From assembly GCF_947499845.1 (NCBI RefSeq), contig NZ_CANMPM010000012.1:1-64000 (forward strand): 64,000 nucleotides of DNA, written 5' to 3'. The notes below the pieces were generated by a model. It saw only the letters and a list, made by a program, of their open reading frames with translations, ran no database searches and was not told where the DNA came from. The DNA comes from an uncultured Pseudokineococcus sp. GTDB lineage: Bacteria; Actinomycetota; Actinomycetes; Actinomycetales; Quadrisphaeraceae. Positions 15,764-26,109 of this stretch are shown here, one piece after another; positions within the stretch are counted from its first letter, which is position 1; every line of letters starts with the position of its first letter. The position numbers and the translations under genes are program-made.

Positions 15764-16233
15764 TGACGCGGGAGCACCTCGGCGTCCTCCGCGCAGGCCT
15801 CGCCACCGCCGCCGTCGCCGTCCTGGTGCTGCAGGTCGTCGTGCTGCCGCGCACGGCGGCGGACTCCGCCGCCCGCTTCCCCGAGGTGGCGCACCTCGAA
15901 CGCCCGTACCTGCTGGTCGCCGTCCTCGCGCTCGGAGCCGTGGAGCTGGCTCTCCTGGCTACGTGGCGGCTGGTCGCCGCGGCGGAAGGGCGAAGGGGTG
16001 CCACGACGGGAGCGCGCCGCTGGGCGGACGTGATGGCGGCCGCGCTCGTCGTCGCGGTGGCGCTCGTCGCCGGCGTGGGCGCGCACGCCGGCGGGGTCGA
16101 GCACGTCGGAGGGCCCCCCGCCGGGCTCGCGGTCGTCGCGTCCCCGGGCCTCCTGGTCGGGGTGGTCGTCCTGCGGAGGTGGGTGCTCGGGGTCCTGCGG
16201 GACGAGCGCAGCGACCACCGGACGATGCGCTGA
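15763..16233 (+). CDS. second DUF2975-like membrane protein
   Basis: 156 residues, a paralogue of the protein from 15030. The first span and following loop align closely (V-L-Q-V-V-V-L-P-R-T-A-A-D-S-A-A versus V-Q-V-V-V-L-P-D-L-A-A-D-A-A), and the length is identical. Spans lie at about 12-28, 45-68, 85-106 and 118-138. The central loop (A-A-E-G-R-R-G-A-T-T-G-A-R-R-W-A) differs from the first copy. The pair may form a heteromer. Confidence 0.6.
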   Translation: MTREHLGVLRAGLATAAVAVLVLQVVVLPRTAADSAARFPEVAHLERPYLLVAVLALGAVELALLATWRLVAAAEGRRGATTGARRWADVMAAALVVAVALVAGVGAHAGGVEHVGGPPAGLAVVASPGLLVGVVVLRRWVLGVLRDERSDHRTMR

Positions 16234-16287
16234 GCCGGTCGAGCGGGACGCGGGGACGTCGTCGGCAGCGCGCCAGGGTCTCGGTGG

Positions 16288-16815
16288 TCAGGAGAGCTCG
16301 CTGGTCAGGAGCTCGGTGGTCATGAGCGTCTCGTGCAGCGGACTCCCGTCGAGGACGTCGACGCGGGTGCGCCCGTCGACGGACCACCCGCAGCGCTCGT
16401 AGAAGCGGCGCGCCCCCTGGTTGCTCGTCAGCACCCACAGCGAGGCGCGGACGAAGCCCGCCGCGCCCAGCAGCTCCTGCGTCCGCGCCAGCAGCACCGT
16501 GCCGACGCCGGCGCGGGCGTGCTGGGGGTGCACGTACAGGGAGTACAGCTCCGCTGCTCTCGAGGGCTGGTCCTCACGGTGGGGCCCGGCCAGGGCGAAG
16601 CCCGTCGGGAGGTCCTGCGGGTCCACGGCCACGAGGCACGTCTCCGGCGGTGCGCAGGGCAGGTGCTCCCTCCAGCGCGCGGCCGAGCGCTCGGGCGACA
16701 ACCCGTCCAGGTGCCCCTGAGGAATGAGACCCGCGTAGGCGCTCCGCCAGGTCGTCACGTGGATGGCGCCGAGGGCGTCGGCGTCCTCGCGACGTGCCGG
16801 CCTGGTCGTGACCAC
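16288..16815 (-). CDS. GNAT family N-acetyltransferase
   Basis: 175 residues. T-R-P-A-R-R-E-D-A-D-A-L-G-A-I-H-V opens the fold. L-Y-S-L-Y-V-H-P-Q-H-A-R-A-G-V-G and L-L-A-R-T-Q-E-L-L form the acetyl-CoA site. L-W-V-L-T-S-N-Q-G-A-R-R-F-Y-E-R-C-G-W closes it. The start resembles W-R-S-A-Y-A-G-L-I-P acetyltransferases. GTG 16815 lies 7 nt after TACGCT (16828-16823), so a leaderless transcript is likely. Confidence 0.85.
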   Translation of the reverse strand: MVTTRPARREDADALGAIHVTTWRSAYAGLIPQGHLDGLSPERSAARWREHLPCAPPETCLVAVDPQDLPTGFALAGPHREDQPSRAAELYSLYVHPQHARAGVGTVLLARTQELLGAAGFVRASLWVLTSNQGARRFYERCGWSVDGRTRVDVLDGSPLHETLMTTELLTSELS

Positions 16816-16838
16816 GACCGGCAGCGTAGGAAGGCGGT

Positions 16839-17237
16839 GTGGACGGAGCGACGGGGGGCGAGGAGGAGCGCCTGCACCTGACCGGCGTGCGCGCCGTCAT
16901 GGTCTTCTGCGACGACCCGGAGGCCTCCTGCGCCTGGTGGGCCCGACTCGTCGACGTCCGCCCGCGACGCAGCGGCGCCTTCGCCTGGGTGGACCTGCCC
17001 GGCGGGGTCGAGCTCGGCTTCCACCCCGCCGACGCGGAGAAGAACCCCTCCGGCGCCAGCACGGTGCCCTACTGGTCGGTCCCCGACCTCGACGCCGCTC
17101 TCCGGGTGCTCGTCTCGGCGGGGGCGCACCGCCTGCGGGGGCCGCTCGAGGTGGAGCCCGGCCGTCGCATCGCCCAGGTGCGCGACCCCCACGGCGCCGT
17201 CATGGGCCTCGACGAGGGAGGCGCGGCGCCCGGGTAA
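16839..17237 (+). CDS. VOC family protein
   Basis: 132 residues. G-V-R-A-V-M-V-F-C-D-D-P-E-A-S-C and W-W-A-R-L-V-D-V in the first module; S-V-P-D-L-D-A-A-L-R-V-L-V-S-A-G-A in the linker; R-D-P-H-G-A-V-M-G-L at the end of the second. This matches small glyoxalase-like proteins. The start at GTG 16839 keeps a short acidic leader; the fold proper begins about 15 residues in. Divergent from the GNAT gene, with only 23 bp between start codons. Substrate unknown. Confidence 0.75.
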   Translation: MDGATGGEEERLHLTGVRAVMVFCDDPEASCAWWARLVDVRPRRSGAFAWVDLPGGVELGFHPADAEKNPSGASTVPYWSVPDLDAALRVLVSAGAHRLRGPLEVEPGRRIAQVRDPHGAVMGLDEGGAAPG

Positions 17238-17382
17238 GCGACCGGGAGGGGACGCCGCCACGCGCCAGCACCGGCGGAGAAGGCCTGCCTGTCGTCCCTC
17301 GCGGGTGGCCCCTGCGCCATGGCCCTCCGGGAGCCCCCCGCCGCCCGACCTCTCGGTGACGTCGCGAGGACGGCTCGCCCGC

Positions 17383-18336
17383 TCAGCCGTCGCGGCCCGG
17401 CGCGACGAGGGGCGCGCGGTCGGCGCGGTCGACGTCGCGGCCCCGGACGCGGTCCCAGCCCCGGCGAGCTGCGGGCAGGGCCCGCTCGAGGGGCAGGAAG
17501 GCCAGCATCATCACGAGGTGGGGCCAGAAGGCGATGGTGATGGCCGCGTACGTCGCCAGGTGGAAGAGGTACCAGGCCCCGACGACCCGCCGCTGCCACC
17601 GCAGCGCCAGCACGAAGATCAAGGGGGAGAGCAGCTCGGCGCCCAGCAGCCCCCACTGGAAGGCCTGCAGGAGCCACGGCCAGTCGAGCATCCACTCCGA
17701 CACCACGGTGCCGCGGCGGACGACGGCGCGGGCGATGGTCGCGCTCTGCACCCACTCCCAGCCGCCGAAGCGGATCTTGGCGACGGCGGCGAGGAAGTAG
17801 GTGGCGATCGCCATGAGCTGCACCGCGCGCAGGGCGAAGCCGGCGGCCTCGGACCGCCGGCGGTCCGAGAGGTGGGCCAGGCCGACGGTCGGGAGCAGGA
17901 GGAGGGCGACGAGGAAGTCCGCCCGGTCGTGGTCGACCTTGCCGTAGGCAAAGGCGATGTACTGGAACCAGATCCAGCACAGGGCGGTCGCCCACCCGAG
18001 CAGGCGGGGCGCGCGCCCGGTCATCGCGGCGACCGCGAAGGCGACCGAGCCCCACCGGGTCGCCTCGGCGAGGCGCACCGTCGCGGCGGGGACGCCGAGC
18101 CAGTCGCCGAGGACGAGGGGCTGGTACCAGACCGGGTCCGCCGCGCCGTGGTAGCGGCCGGTCGAGTGCAGCCAGAGGACGTCGACGACGACGAAGGCGT
18201 AGACGGCGAGGCGCAGCCACGCCACGCGGGCCAGGGGGGCGTCCCAGAACAGCCACGCCGACAGCCGTCCGCGCGCGGGCCCGCCGACCGGGGTGGGGGA
18301 TGCGTCGTCGGGCCGGCGGTCCGTCGCGCTGCTCAC
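17383..18336 (-). CDS. HTTM-domain-like membrane protein
   Basis: 317 residues with about seven hydrophobic spans. Motifs recall the HTTM (horizontally transferred transmembrane) family related to vitamin-K-dependent gamma-carboxylase: W-L-R-L-A-V-Y-A-F-V early, then F-A-V-A-A-M-T-G-R-A-P-R-L, Y-F-L-A-A-V-A-K-I-R-F-G-G-W-E-W (with the conserved A-K) and Y-L-F-H-L-A-T-Y-A-A-I. No carboxylase activity can be claimed. The GTG start overlaps the upstream gene stop (GTGA), so the two are translated together. Confidence 0.65.
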   Translation of the reverse strand: MSSATDRRPDDASPTPVGGPARGRLSAWLFWDAPLARVAWLRLAVYAFVVVDVLWLHSTGRYHGAADPVWYQPLVLGDWLGVPAATVRLAEATRWGSVAFAVAAMTGRAPRLLGWATALCWIWFQYIAFAYGKVDHDRADFLVALLLLPTVGLAHLSDRRRSEAAGFALRAVQLMAIATYFLAAVAKIRFGGWEWVQSATIARAVVRRGTVVSEWMLDWPWLLQAFQWGLLGAELLSPLIFVLALRWQRRVVGAWYLFHLATYAAITIAFWPHLVMMLAFLPLERALPAARRGWDRVRGRDVDRADRAPLVAPGRDG

Positions 18337-18878
18337 GAGCCCAGCACCTGAGCGCCGCCGTCAGCTGTCCAGACGGCGAGCGGCTGGTCGGTGGTCGCCT
18401 CCCGGTCGGGGACCCCGCCCGCCATGGGGGTGGACCGGCGCACGAGGCGGACGCCGTCCCAGCGCTCCTGCTCGGGCTCGAGGCGCGCGTGGGCGTCGGC
18501 CAGCGTCGCGAGCACCTCGGGCCGCTCCTGCACGAGCGGCCAGCGGCCCTCGAGCTCGGCGCGGTTGAGCCCGACCACCCAGAGGTTGATGGGCACCTCG
18601 CGCCAGCCCGGCTCGCTCGGGGTCGTCACCTCGAGGACGAAGACGCGCACGGCCCCGTCCGGGGAGCTCGACGTCGAGAACATCCGCCAGGGGGAGAAGG
18701 GCCACCAGTGGTCGTCGCCCACGAGGCTGCCGGCGACGAAGCCGACCGCGAGGACCGCGACGACGCCGGCGCGCCAGGCGCGCCCCACCCCGCTCAGCCG
18801 CACCGTGGTCCTCGTCGTCGCGGGCGCGCGACCGCCGTCCCCGTCGGCTGCGCGCACCCCCACGTCGGTCTGCGTCAC
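18333..18878 (-). CDS. single-span protein encoded with the HTTM-like protein
   Basis: 181 residues from GTG 18878, with a GGGGGG ribosome site. One span near 33-53 (A-W-R-A-G-V-V-A-V-L-A-V-G-F-V-A-G), then W-W-P-F-S-P-W-R-M-F-S-T-S, a Trp/Phe-rich motif typical of partners of HTTM proteins in actinobacteria (recollection), then a soluble domain with N-L-W-V-V-G-L-N-R-A-E-L-E-G-R-W. First gene of a two-gene operon. Function unknown; probably forms a complex with the downstream product. Confidence 0.6.
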   Translation of the reverse strand: MTQTDVGVRAADGDGGRAPATTRTTVRLSGVGRAWRAGVVAVLAVGFVAGSLVGDDHWWPFSPWRMFSTSSSPDGAVRVFVLEVTTPSEPGWREVPINLWVVGLNRAELEGRWPLVQERPEVLATLADAHARLEPEQERWDGVRLVRRSTPMAGGVPDREATTDQPLAVWTADGGAQVLGS

Positions 18879-19060
18879 CGCGTCCCCCCTCGGACCGCCC
18901 CGTCGCACCGCCCCGCTCGTCCCGTCATGACGAGCAGCGCCGGACGGTGCCGAGCGGGCAGCCTGCCACGCGCAGCGGTGCCCGAGGGCCGTGCCCGCCC
19001 TGCTCCGCCGGCCTCGGGCGTGTCGGCAGGTCGTCGTCGTCCGAGCGCGCCGGTGCGTGC

Positions 19061-19612
19061 TCAGCCGTCGTCGGCGAGGCGCTGGTGCAGCACGTGGTCC
19101 TGCCAGCGGCCGGCGATGCGCAGGTAGCGCGGCGCGTACCCGATCTCCTCGAAGCCGTTGCGCCGCAGCACGGCGCGCGAGTGCTCGTTCGAGGGGAGCG
19201 TGGCCGCCTGCAGGCGGTGCAGGCCCATGGGCCCGAGCGCGAGGGCGACGGCCTGCGCCACGGCGGCCGTGCCGACGCCGCGACCGCCGACGTGCTCGGA
19301 CACCCAGTAGCCCAGGTGGCCGCTGAGGAAGGGGCCGCGCACGACGTCGCTGACGGTCAGCCGCCCGACGACGGCGCCGTCGAGCAGGACGACGGCGGGC
19401 CAGTGCGTGCCCGCGGCGTGCTGGGCGAGGGCCACCTCGACGAGGCGTCGCTGCCCCTCCTCGGTGGCGTGGTCCGGACCGCGCTCGGGCTCCCAGGGCG
19501 CGAGGAAGGCGGCGTCCGCGACGACCAGCTCGGTGAGGCGCGGGACGTCGCCCTCGGCGACGAGGCGCAGCGCGACGTCGACGCCCCCGCCGGTCGCTGC
19601 CCCCGGGTTCAC
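19061..19612 (-). CDS. RimJ/RimL-type N-acetyltransferase
   Basis: 183 residues from GTG 19612. L-R-L-V-A-E-G-D-V-P-R-L-T-E-L, then L-G-Y-W-V-S-E-H-V-G-G-R-G-V-G-T-A-A (acetyl-CoA loop) and L-H-R-L-Q-A-A-T-L-P-S-N-E-H-S-R, then V-L-R-R-N-G-F-E-E-I-G are classic for the ribosomal-protein Ala acetyltransferase group. The real substrate is unknown. Last gene of the fabG operon; its start overlaps the upstream stop (GTGA). Confidence 0.85.
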   Translation of the reverse strand: MNPGAATGGGVDVALRLVAEGDVPRLTELVVADAAFLAPWEPERGPDHATEEGQRRLVEVALAQHAAGTHWPAVVLLDGAVVGRLTVSDVVRGPFLSGHLGYWVSEHVGGRGVGTAAVAQAVALALGPMGLHRLQAATLPSNEHSRAVLRRNGFEEIGYAPRYLRIAGRWQDHVLHQRLADDG

Positions 19613-20355
19613 GGACGGCGGCCGACGAGGGCCAGCAGCTGGTCCAGGGGGTCCGCCGAGCGGGGCTCGGTCGGGGTGCCGAAGCGCCCCGAGTCGGCGA
19701 GCAGGCGCTGGTGCGCGCGCACCCAGGCCAGGCAGTGCTCCACGCAGGCGCCGGACCCGCCGACGTCCCCGCTGCCCCCACGCCCGGCGGCGGCCAGCGC
19801 CGCACGCACGTCCCAGGCGTGGACGACGAGGTCGAGCAGCAGCCGCTCGGCCAGCTCGGAGGCGGGCGCGTCCTCGCCGGCGAGGGTGACGCGGGCGTCC
19901 TCGGGCGCCGTCGCCCAGGCGACGGTCGAGGCCGCGGCCAGGGCGCGCCACGTCGGCCGCGGGTCCGGGCCGAGCAGGGCGGCGCCCGCCGGGGCGGGGC
20001 GCGCCGTGCCCAGCCCCAGCAGCTGCGGCACCCGGGCGTGCTGCGCCGCCACGTGGTCGACGACGCCCCGCACGTCCCAGCCCGACGACGGCGTGGGCAG
20101 CCGCCAGCCGTCGGCGCGGGCGGCGGCGTCGACGGCGGCGGTGAAGGCGCGCAGGCCGTCCGGCAGCAGCGCCCGGGCGGGGGAGGAGCCGTCGGAGCGC
20201 TCGGCGGTGGCCGACAGCGGCGCAGCCGCCGGGTCGACGGCGCCGCGGACGGTGCGCGCCGTCGCGGACAGGGGAGCGGCGGGGTCGGCCGGGTCGGCGT
20301 CCCCGCCGTCGGGTGAGGCGTCCCCGCGCCCGGACGCCCCGGCGTCGGTCGTCAC
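19609..20355 (-). CDS. DinB-like maleylpyruvate-isomerase family protein (TIGR03086-like)
   Basis: 248 residues. Core from about residue 75: G-L-R-A-F-T-A-A-V-D-A-A-A, then W-D-V-R-G-V-V-D-H-V-A-A-Q-H and L-L-L-D-L-V-V-H-A-W-D-V, whose spaced His residues bind a divalent metal in this mostly mycothiol-dependent family. The first ~70 residues are a low-complexity Ala/Pro/Asp leader with A-A-P-L-S-A-T-A twice. A start further in is possible. Overlaps 4 nt with both fabG and the acetyltransferase gene. Confidence 0.75.
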   Translation of the reverse strand: MTTDAGASGRGDASPDGGDADPADPAAPLSATARTVRGAVDPAAAPLSATAERSDGSSPARALLPDGLRAFTAAVDAAARADGWRLPTPSSGWDVRGVVDHVAAQHARVPQLLGLGTARPAPAGAALLGPDPRPTWRALAAASTVAWATAPEDARVTLAGEDAPASELAERLLLDLVVHAWDVRAALAAAGRGGSGDVGGSGACVEHCLAWVRAHQRLLADSGRFGTPTEPRSADPLDQLLALVGRRP

Positions 20356-21113
20356 AGCGTCTGGCCGCCGTCGACGTAGAGCGTCTGGCCGGTGACGTAG
20401 GAGGCCGTGTCGGAGGCCAGGAAGGCCACCGCCTCGGCGATGTCCTCGGGCTGGCCGATGCGCCCGACCGGCGTGCGCTCGGCGACGGCCTCGCGGTAGG
20501 CCTCCGGCGTCATCCCGAGGCGGGCGGCGGTCGCGTCGGTCATGTCGCTCTGGACGAAGCCGGGCGCCACGGCGTTCGCGGTGATCCCGAACCGGCCCAG
20601 CTCGACGGCGAGGGTCCGGGTGAAGCCCTGCAGCCCCATCTTTGCCGCCGAGTAGTTGGCCTGGCCGCGGCTGCCGAGGGCACTGACGCTCGAGAGGCTG
20701 ATGATCCGGCCCCTCTTCTGCGCGACCATCGGGCCCTGCACGGCGCGCGAGACGAGGAAGGCGCCGCGCAGGTGCACCGCCATGACGGTGTCCCAGTCCT
20801 CCTCGCTCATCTTGAAGAGCAGGTTGTCCCGGGTGACGCCCGCGTTGTTGACGGCCACGTCGAGGCCGCCCAGCTCGTCCACGACCCGCTCGACCCCGCG
20901 GGCGACCGCGTCGGCGTCGGTCACGTCGACGGCCAGCCCGAGGGTCCGCGCGCCCGTGGCCGCGAGGTCGGCGGCGGCCCGCTCGGCGCGCTCGCCGTCG
21001 AGGTCGAGCAGCGCCACCGCGGCGCCCCCGGCGGCGAGGCGCCGCCCGATCGCCGCGCCGATGCCCCGGCCGCCCCCGGTGACGAGCGCCACCCTGCCCT
21101 GCACGCCTGCCAT
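20352..21113 (-). CDS. fabG: 3-oxoacyl-ACP reductase, SDR family
   Basis: 253 residues. NADP site T-G-G-G-R-G-I-G-A-A-I (12-22), D-V-T-D-A-D, N-N-A-G-V-T (88-93), catalytic Ser in S-S-V-S-A-L-G, Y-S-A-A-K (Tyr and Lys of the SDR tetrad) and the ending Y-V-T-G-Q-T-L-Y-V-D-G-G fit FabG. It should reduce 3-oxoacyl-ACP or a related 3-oxoacyl substrate with NADPH. Start ATG 21113 has GGGGGAA upstream. First gene of a three-gene overlapping operon. As it lies outside a fatty-acid cluster, a different oxo-substrate is possible. Confidence 0.85.
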   Translation of the reverse strand: MAGVQGRVALVTGGGRGIGAAIGRRLAAGGAAVALLDLDGERAERAAADLAATGARTLGLAVDVTDADAVARGVERVVDELGGLDVAVNNAGVTRDNLLFKMSEEDWDTVMAVHLRGAFLVSRAVQGPMVAQKRGRIISLSSVSALGSRGQANYSAAKMGLQGFTRTLAVELGRFGITANAVAPGFVQSDMTDATAARLGMTPEAYREAVAERTPVGRIGQPEDIAEAVAFLASDTASYVTGQTLYVDGGQTL

Positions 21114-21474
21114 GGCTTCCCCCTGCTCCGTCGCGGGTCTGCGCCGTCGCCCCGGGCGGGGCGACCGCGGGCACGGTAGCCGGGACCGCGCCGACGGCCG
21201 GGGCGGGGCGCGGTCCCACGGGTCGTGCGGGTGGGCCGGCCCTCGGTGGTGGACCCCGTGGGACCGAGCCTTCGCGGGTGGGCCTCATGGGGCGGCGCGC
21301 CGCCTCGAGCCCCCCGAGGTCGACCACGGCTGCGGTGGTGGACCTCGTGGGGCACCGGCCTGCGGGCTGACGGTCGGGTGTCTCGCGCCGGGCGACCCCC
21401 TGGCGTCGTCCGCGCGCCGGTGGCCGCGCGTGTCCTGGTGGTCGCGGGCCACCCGGGGCGCCAGGGTGGCCCCC
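21114..21474 (+). other. divergent intergenic region with a short direct repeat
   Basis: 361 bp between fabG and the epimerase gene. Contains GGTGGTGGACCCCGTGGGA at 21245-21263 and a copy with two changes at 21334-21352 (GGTGGTGGACCTCGTGGGG). A TACCGT hexamer on the minus strand (about 21178-21173) may serve the fabG operon. CAGGGT at 21462-21467, 7 nt before ATG 21475, may serve the epimerase. No coding frame. Confidence 0.6.
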
Positions 21475-22569
21475 ATGAAGGTCCTCGTCACGGGAGCCAG
21501 CGGCAACCTCGGCACCGCGCTGCGCCGGCGCCTCGCCCGCGAGGACGACGTCGAGGTCGTCGGCCTCGTGCGGCGCCCGCCCGAGCCCTCCGGCGGGCGC
21601 GTCCGCTGGGTCGGCGCCGACCTCGCCTCCCCCGCGTCGGTGCCGGTGCTCGAGCGGGAGATGGCGGACGCCGACTCCGTCGTCCACCTCGCGTGGCTGC
21701 TGCAGCCGAGCCGCGACGAGGCCGCGCTGCGCGCCGCGAACGTCGACGGCACCCGCCGGGTGGCCACGGCGGCCGCCGCGGCGGGGGTCCACCTCGTGCA
21801 CGCCTCGTCGGTGGGCGCCTACGCCCCGCGGGCGACGCCCGTCCCCGACGGCGCCGCGGGCCCCGACGGGCAGCCGCGCGACGCCGTCGGCGAGGACTGG
21901 CCGACGACCGGCGTCCCGACGTCGCTCTACAGCCGCCAGAAGGTGGCCGCCGAGCGGGTGCTCGACGAGGTCCAGCGGGCCGTGCCCGGCGCGCGCGTCG
22001 CGCGGTTGCGGCCCGGGCTCGTGCTGCAGGGCGACGCCGGCTCCGAGATCGGCCGCTACTTCCTCGGCGGGCTGCTGCCGCTGTCCCTCGTGGGGCGCGT
22101 CACCCTGCCGGTGCTGCCGCTGCCGGAGGAGGTCGTCTTCCAGGTCGTCCACGCCGACGACGTCGCCGAGGCGGTGCTGCGGGTCCTGCGGACCGGGGCG
22201 CAGGGGCCGTTCAACCTCGTCGCCCCGCCCGTCGTCGACCGGATGGACGTCGCCGCCGCCGTGCGGGCCCAGCGCGTGCCCCGGCTGCCGGCCCGGGCGC
22301 TGCGCGCCCTCGCGACCGCCACCTGGCGCGCCCGGCTGCAGCCGACCGAGGCCGGGTGGGTGGACCTGCTCACGCAGGTGCCGCTGCTGTCCTCCGCGCT
22401 CGCGCGGGCCGAGCTGGGGTGGGAGCCGGCCGTCCGGGCCCAGGACGCGCTCACCGAGCTCGTCGACGGGCTCGGCCGCGGCCGGGGTGCGAGCACCCCG
22501 CCGCTGCGCCCGCGCGGCGCCCTCCGCGACCGCCGCCCGCCCAGCGCCGGCCCGGCCGACCAGGGCTGA
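21475..22569 (+). CDS. NAD-dependent epimerase/dehydratase (extended SDR)
   Basis: 364 residues. Rossmann start M-K-V-L-V-T-G-A-S-G-N-L-G-T-A-L, V-H-L-A-W-L-L-Q-P-S near residue 68, S-S-V-G-A-Y (Ser), Y-S-R-Q-K (Tyr/Lys, about 158-162), and V-F-Q-V-V-H-A-D-D-V-A-E-A-V, typical of sugar-nucleotide epimerases and related reductases. The ~30-residue C-terminal extension is Arg/Pro-rich and probably disordered. The true substrate cannot be told. It converges on recQ across 75 bp. Confidence 0.8.
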   Translation: MKVLVTGASGNLGTALRRRLAREDDVEVVGLVRRPPEPSGGRVRWVGADLASPASVPVLEREMADADSVVHLAWLLQPSRDEAALRAANVDGTRRVATAAAAAGVHLVHASSVGAYAPRATPVPDGAAGPDGQPRDAVGEDWPTTGVPTSLYSRQKVAAERVLDEVQRAVPGARVARLRPGLVLQGDAGSEIGRYFLGGLLPLSLVGRVTLPVLPLPEEVVFQVVHADDVAEAVLRVLRTGAQGPFNLVAPPVVDRMDVAAAVRAQRVPRLPARALRALATATWRARLQPTEAGWVDLLTQVPLLSSALARAELGWEPAVRAQDALTELVDGLGRGRGASTPPLRPRGALRDRRPPSAGPADQG

Positions 22570-22644
22570 GGGCCCAGCAGGGCCGAGCGCGCGGCGGGCT
22601 CCCCGCGCCCCGAGCAGGCGCGGCGGCCCCGCGCCCGCTCCGGC

Positions 22645-24819
<2,175 letters not shown>

Positions 24820-24827
24820 GGGCGACG

Positions 24828-24918
24828 ACGCTACGGGCCGCCGCCGACGGCGGGGCGCGCCGTCCACAGCGCCGGTGGGCGGACCGCCGCCCCGACCGCC
24901 CGTCGCTCGTCCTAGCGT
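24828..24918. promoter_or_regulatory. divergent leaderless promoters for recQ-like and alcohol dehydrogenase genes
   Basis: The same hexamer, TAGCGT, occurs on the minus strand at 24833-24828 (8 nt before GTG 24819) and on the plus strand at 24913-24918 (7 nt before GTG 24926). Each would serve as -10 for a transcript starting at or near its start codon. Confidence 0.6.
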
Positions 24919-24925
24919 GCGCGGC

Positions 24926-26050
24926 GTGAGAGCCCTGGTGCTGCGCGCGTTCGGCGTCGAGCCCCTCGTGGAGGAGGTGCCCGACCCGGAGCCGCCGGCG
25001 GACGGCGTCGTCCTGCGCGTCGCCGCGAGCGGCCTGTGCCGCAGCGACTGGCACGCCTACGCCGGCCACGACGGGGACGTCGTCCCCCCGCAGGTGCTGG
25101 GCCACGAGCTGGCCGGCGTCGTCGAGCGGGTCGGGCCCGAGGTCGCGCGGTGGCGCCCGGGCGACCGGGTGACGACGCCGTTCGTCTGCGGGTGCGGGCG
25201 GTGCGCGACGTGCCGGGGCGGGGACCCGCAGGTCTGCCCGCACCAGCGCCAGCCCGGCTTCACCGACGACGGGTCGCTCGCCGAGCGGGTGGCGCTCCAC
25301 CACGCCGACGCCAACCTCGTGGCCCTGCCGGCCGTGGAGGACGGAGGGCCCACGGACGTCGCCGCGGCCGCGCTCGGCTGCCGCACGGCGACGGCGTACC
25401 GGGCCCTGGGCGGCCGGGCGCGCCTGCGGCCGGGGGAGAGCGTCGTGGTGCTGGGCTGCGGGGGCGTGGGCCTGTCGGCCGTCGTGCTCGCCCGTGCGAT
25501 GGGCGCCGGGACGGTCGTGGCGGTCGACGTCTCGCCGGCGGCGCTGGCCCGCGCCCGAGAGCTCGGCGCCGACGTCGTCGTGGACGCCTCCGCCGCAGCC
25601 GGTCCCGGCGTGGACGGAGGTGACCGGTCGTCGAGGGGCGGGCTCGGCGGGGACGGCCCGGTCGCCGCCGCGGTGCGGGACGCCACGGGCGGCGGGGCCG
25701 CGGTCGCCGTCGAGGCGCTCGGGTCGGAAGCCACGCTGGCGCAGGGCCTCTGGTCGCTCAGGCGCCGGGGACGGCTCGTCCAGGTCGGCCTCCTGCCGCC
25801 GGGGCCCGACGGCGCGGGCCGCCCGCGCGTCGCCCTCGACCGGGCCATCAGCCACGAGCTGGACCTCCTCGGCAGCCACGGCATGGCCGCGGCCGACTAC
25901 CCCGGGCTGCTCGCGCTCGTCGCCTCCGGCGCCCTCGACCCGGGCGCCCTCGTCGGCGAGGTGCTGCCCCTGGCCCACGCCGGACGCGCCCTCGTCGAGC
26001 TGCCGCGCCGCACCGCGGCGGGCGTCGTCGTCGTCGAGCCCTGGCGCTGA
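24926..26050 (+). CDS. zinc-dependent alcohol dehydrogenase
   Basis: 374 residues. Catalytic zinc ligands: G-L-C-R-S-D-W-H (Cys near 38) and G-H-E-L-A-G-V-V (His/Glu near 61). Structural zinc: C-G-C-G-R-C-A-T-C with a further Cys in P-Q-V-C-P-H. NAD(P) fold: V-V-L-G-C-G-G-V-G-L-S-A-V-V. It should oxidise an alcohol or reduce an aldehyde; substrate unknown. Between the cofactor helix and the last strands lies a Gly/Asp/Ser-rich insertion (about residues 225-250). The first gene to the right of a divergent promoter pair; ends at a strong terminator. Confidence 0.9.
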   Translation: MRALVLRAFGVEPLVEEVPDPEPPADGVVLRVAASGLCRSDWHAYAGHDGDVVPPQVLGHELAGVVERVGPEVARWRPGDRVTTPFVCGCGRCATCRGGDPQVCPHQRQPGFTDDGSLAERVALHHADANLVALPAVEDGGPTDVAAAALGCRTATAYRALGGRARLRPGESVVVLGCGGVGLSAVVLARAMGAGTVVAVDVSPAALARARELGADVVVDASAAAGPGVDGGDRSSRGGLGGDGPVAAAVRDATGGGAAVAVEALGSEATLAQGLWSLRRRGRLVQVGLLPPGPDGAGRPRVALDRAISHELDLLGSHGMAAADYPGLLALVASGALDPGALVGEVLPLAHAGRALVELPRRTAAGVVVVEPWR

Positions 26051-26061
26051 CGACGCCGGCG

Positions 26062-26109
26062 GAGCCGTCCACGAGCGTGACCGAGCACGGTCACGCTGGT
26101 GGACGGCTC
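26062..26109. terminator. long bidirectional terminator hairpin
   Basis: Arms 26062-26082 and 26089-26109 pair over 20 of 21 positions, with the loop GAGCAC. It sits between two convergent genes, and its right arm overlaps the stop codon of the spermidine-synthase-like gene (26110-26108). No long T-run is present, as is common in high-GC actinobacteria. Confidence 0.8.

Noticed and set aside
19609-22152. 847-codon minus frame
   Set aside because: Only its last 249 codons are the real DinB-like gene. The rest is antisense to the epimerase and out of frame with fabG.
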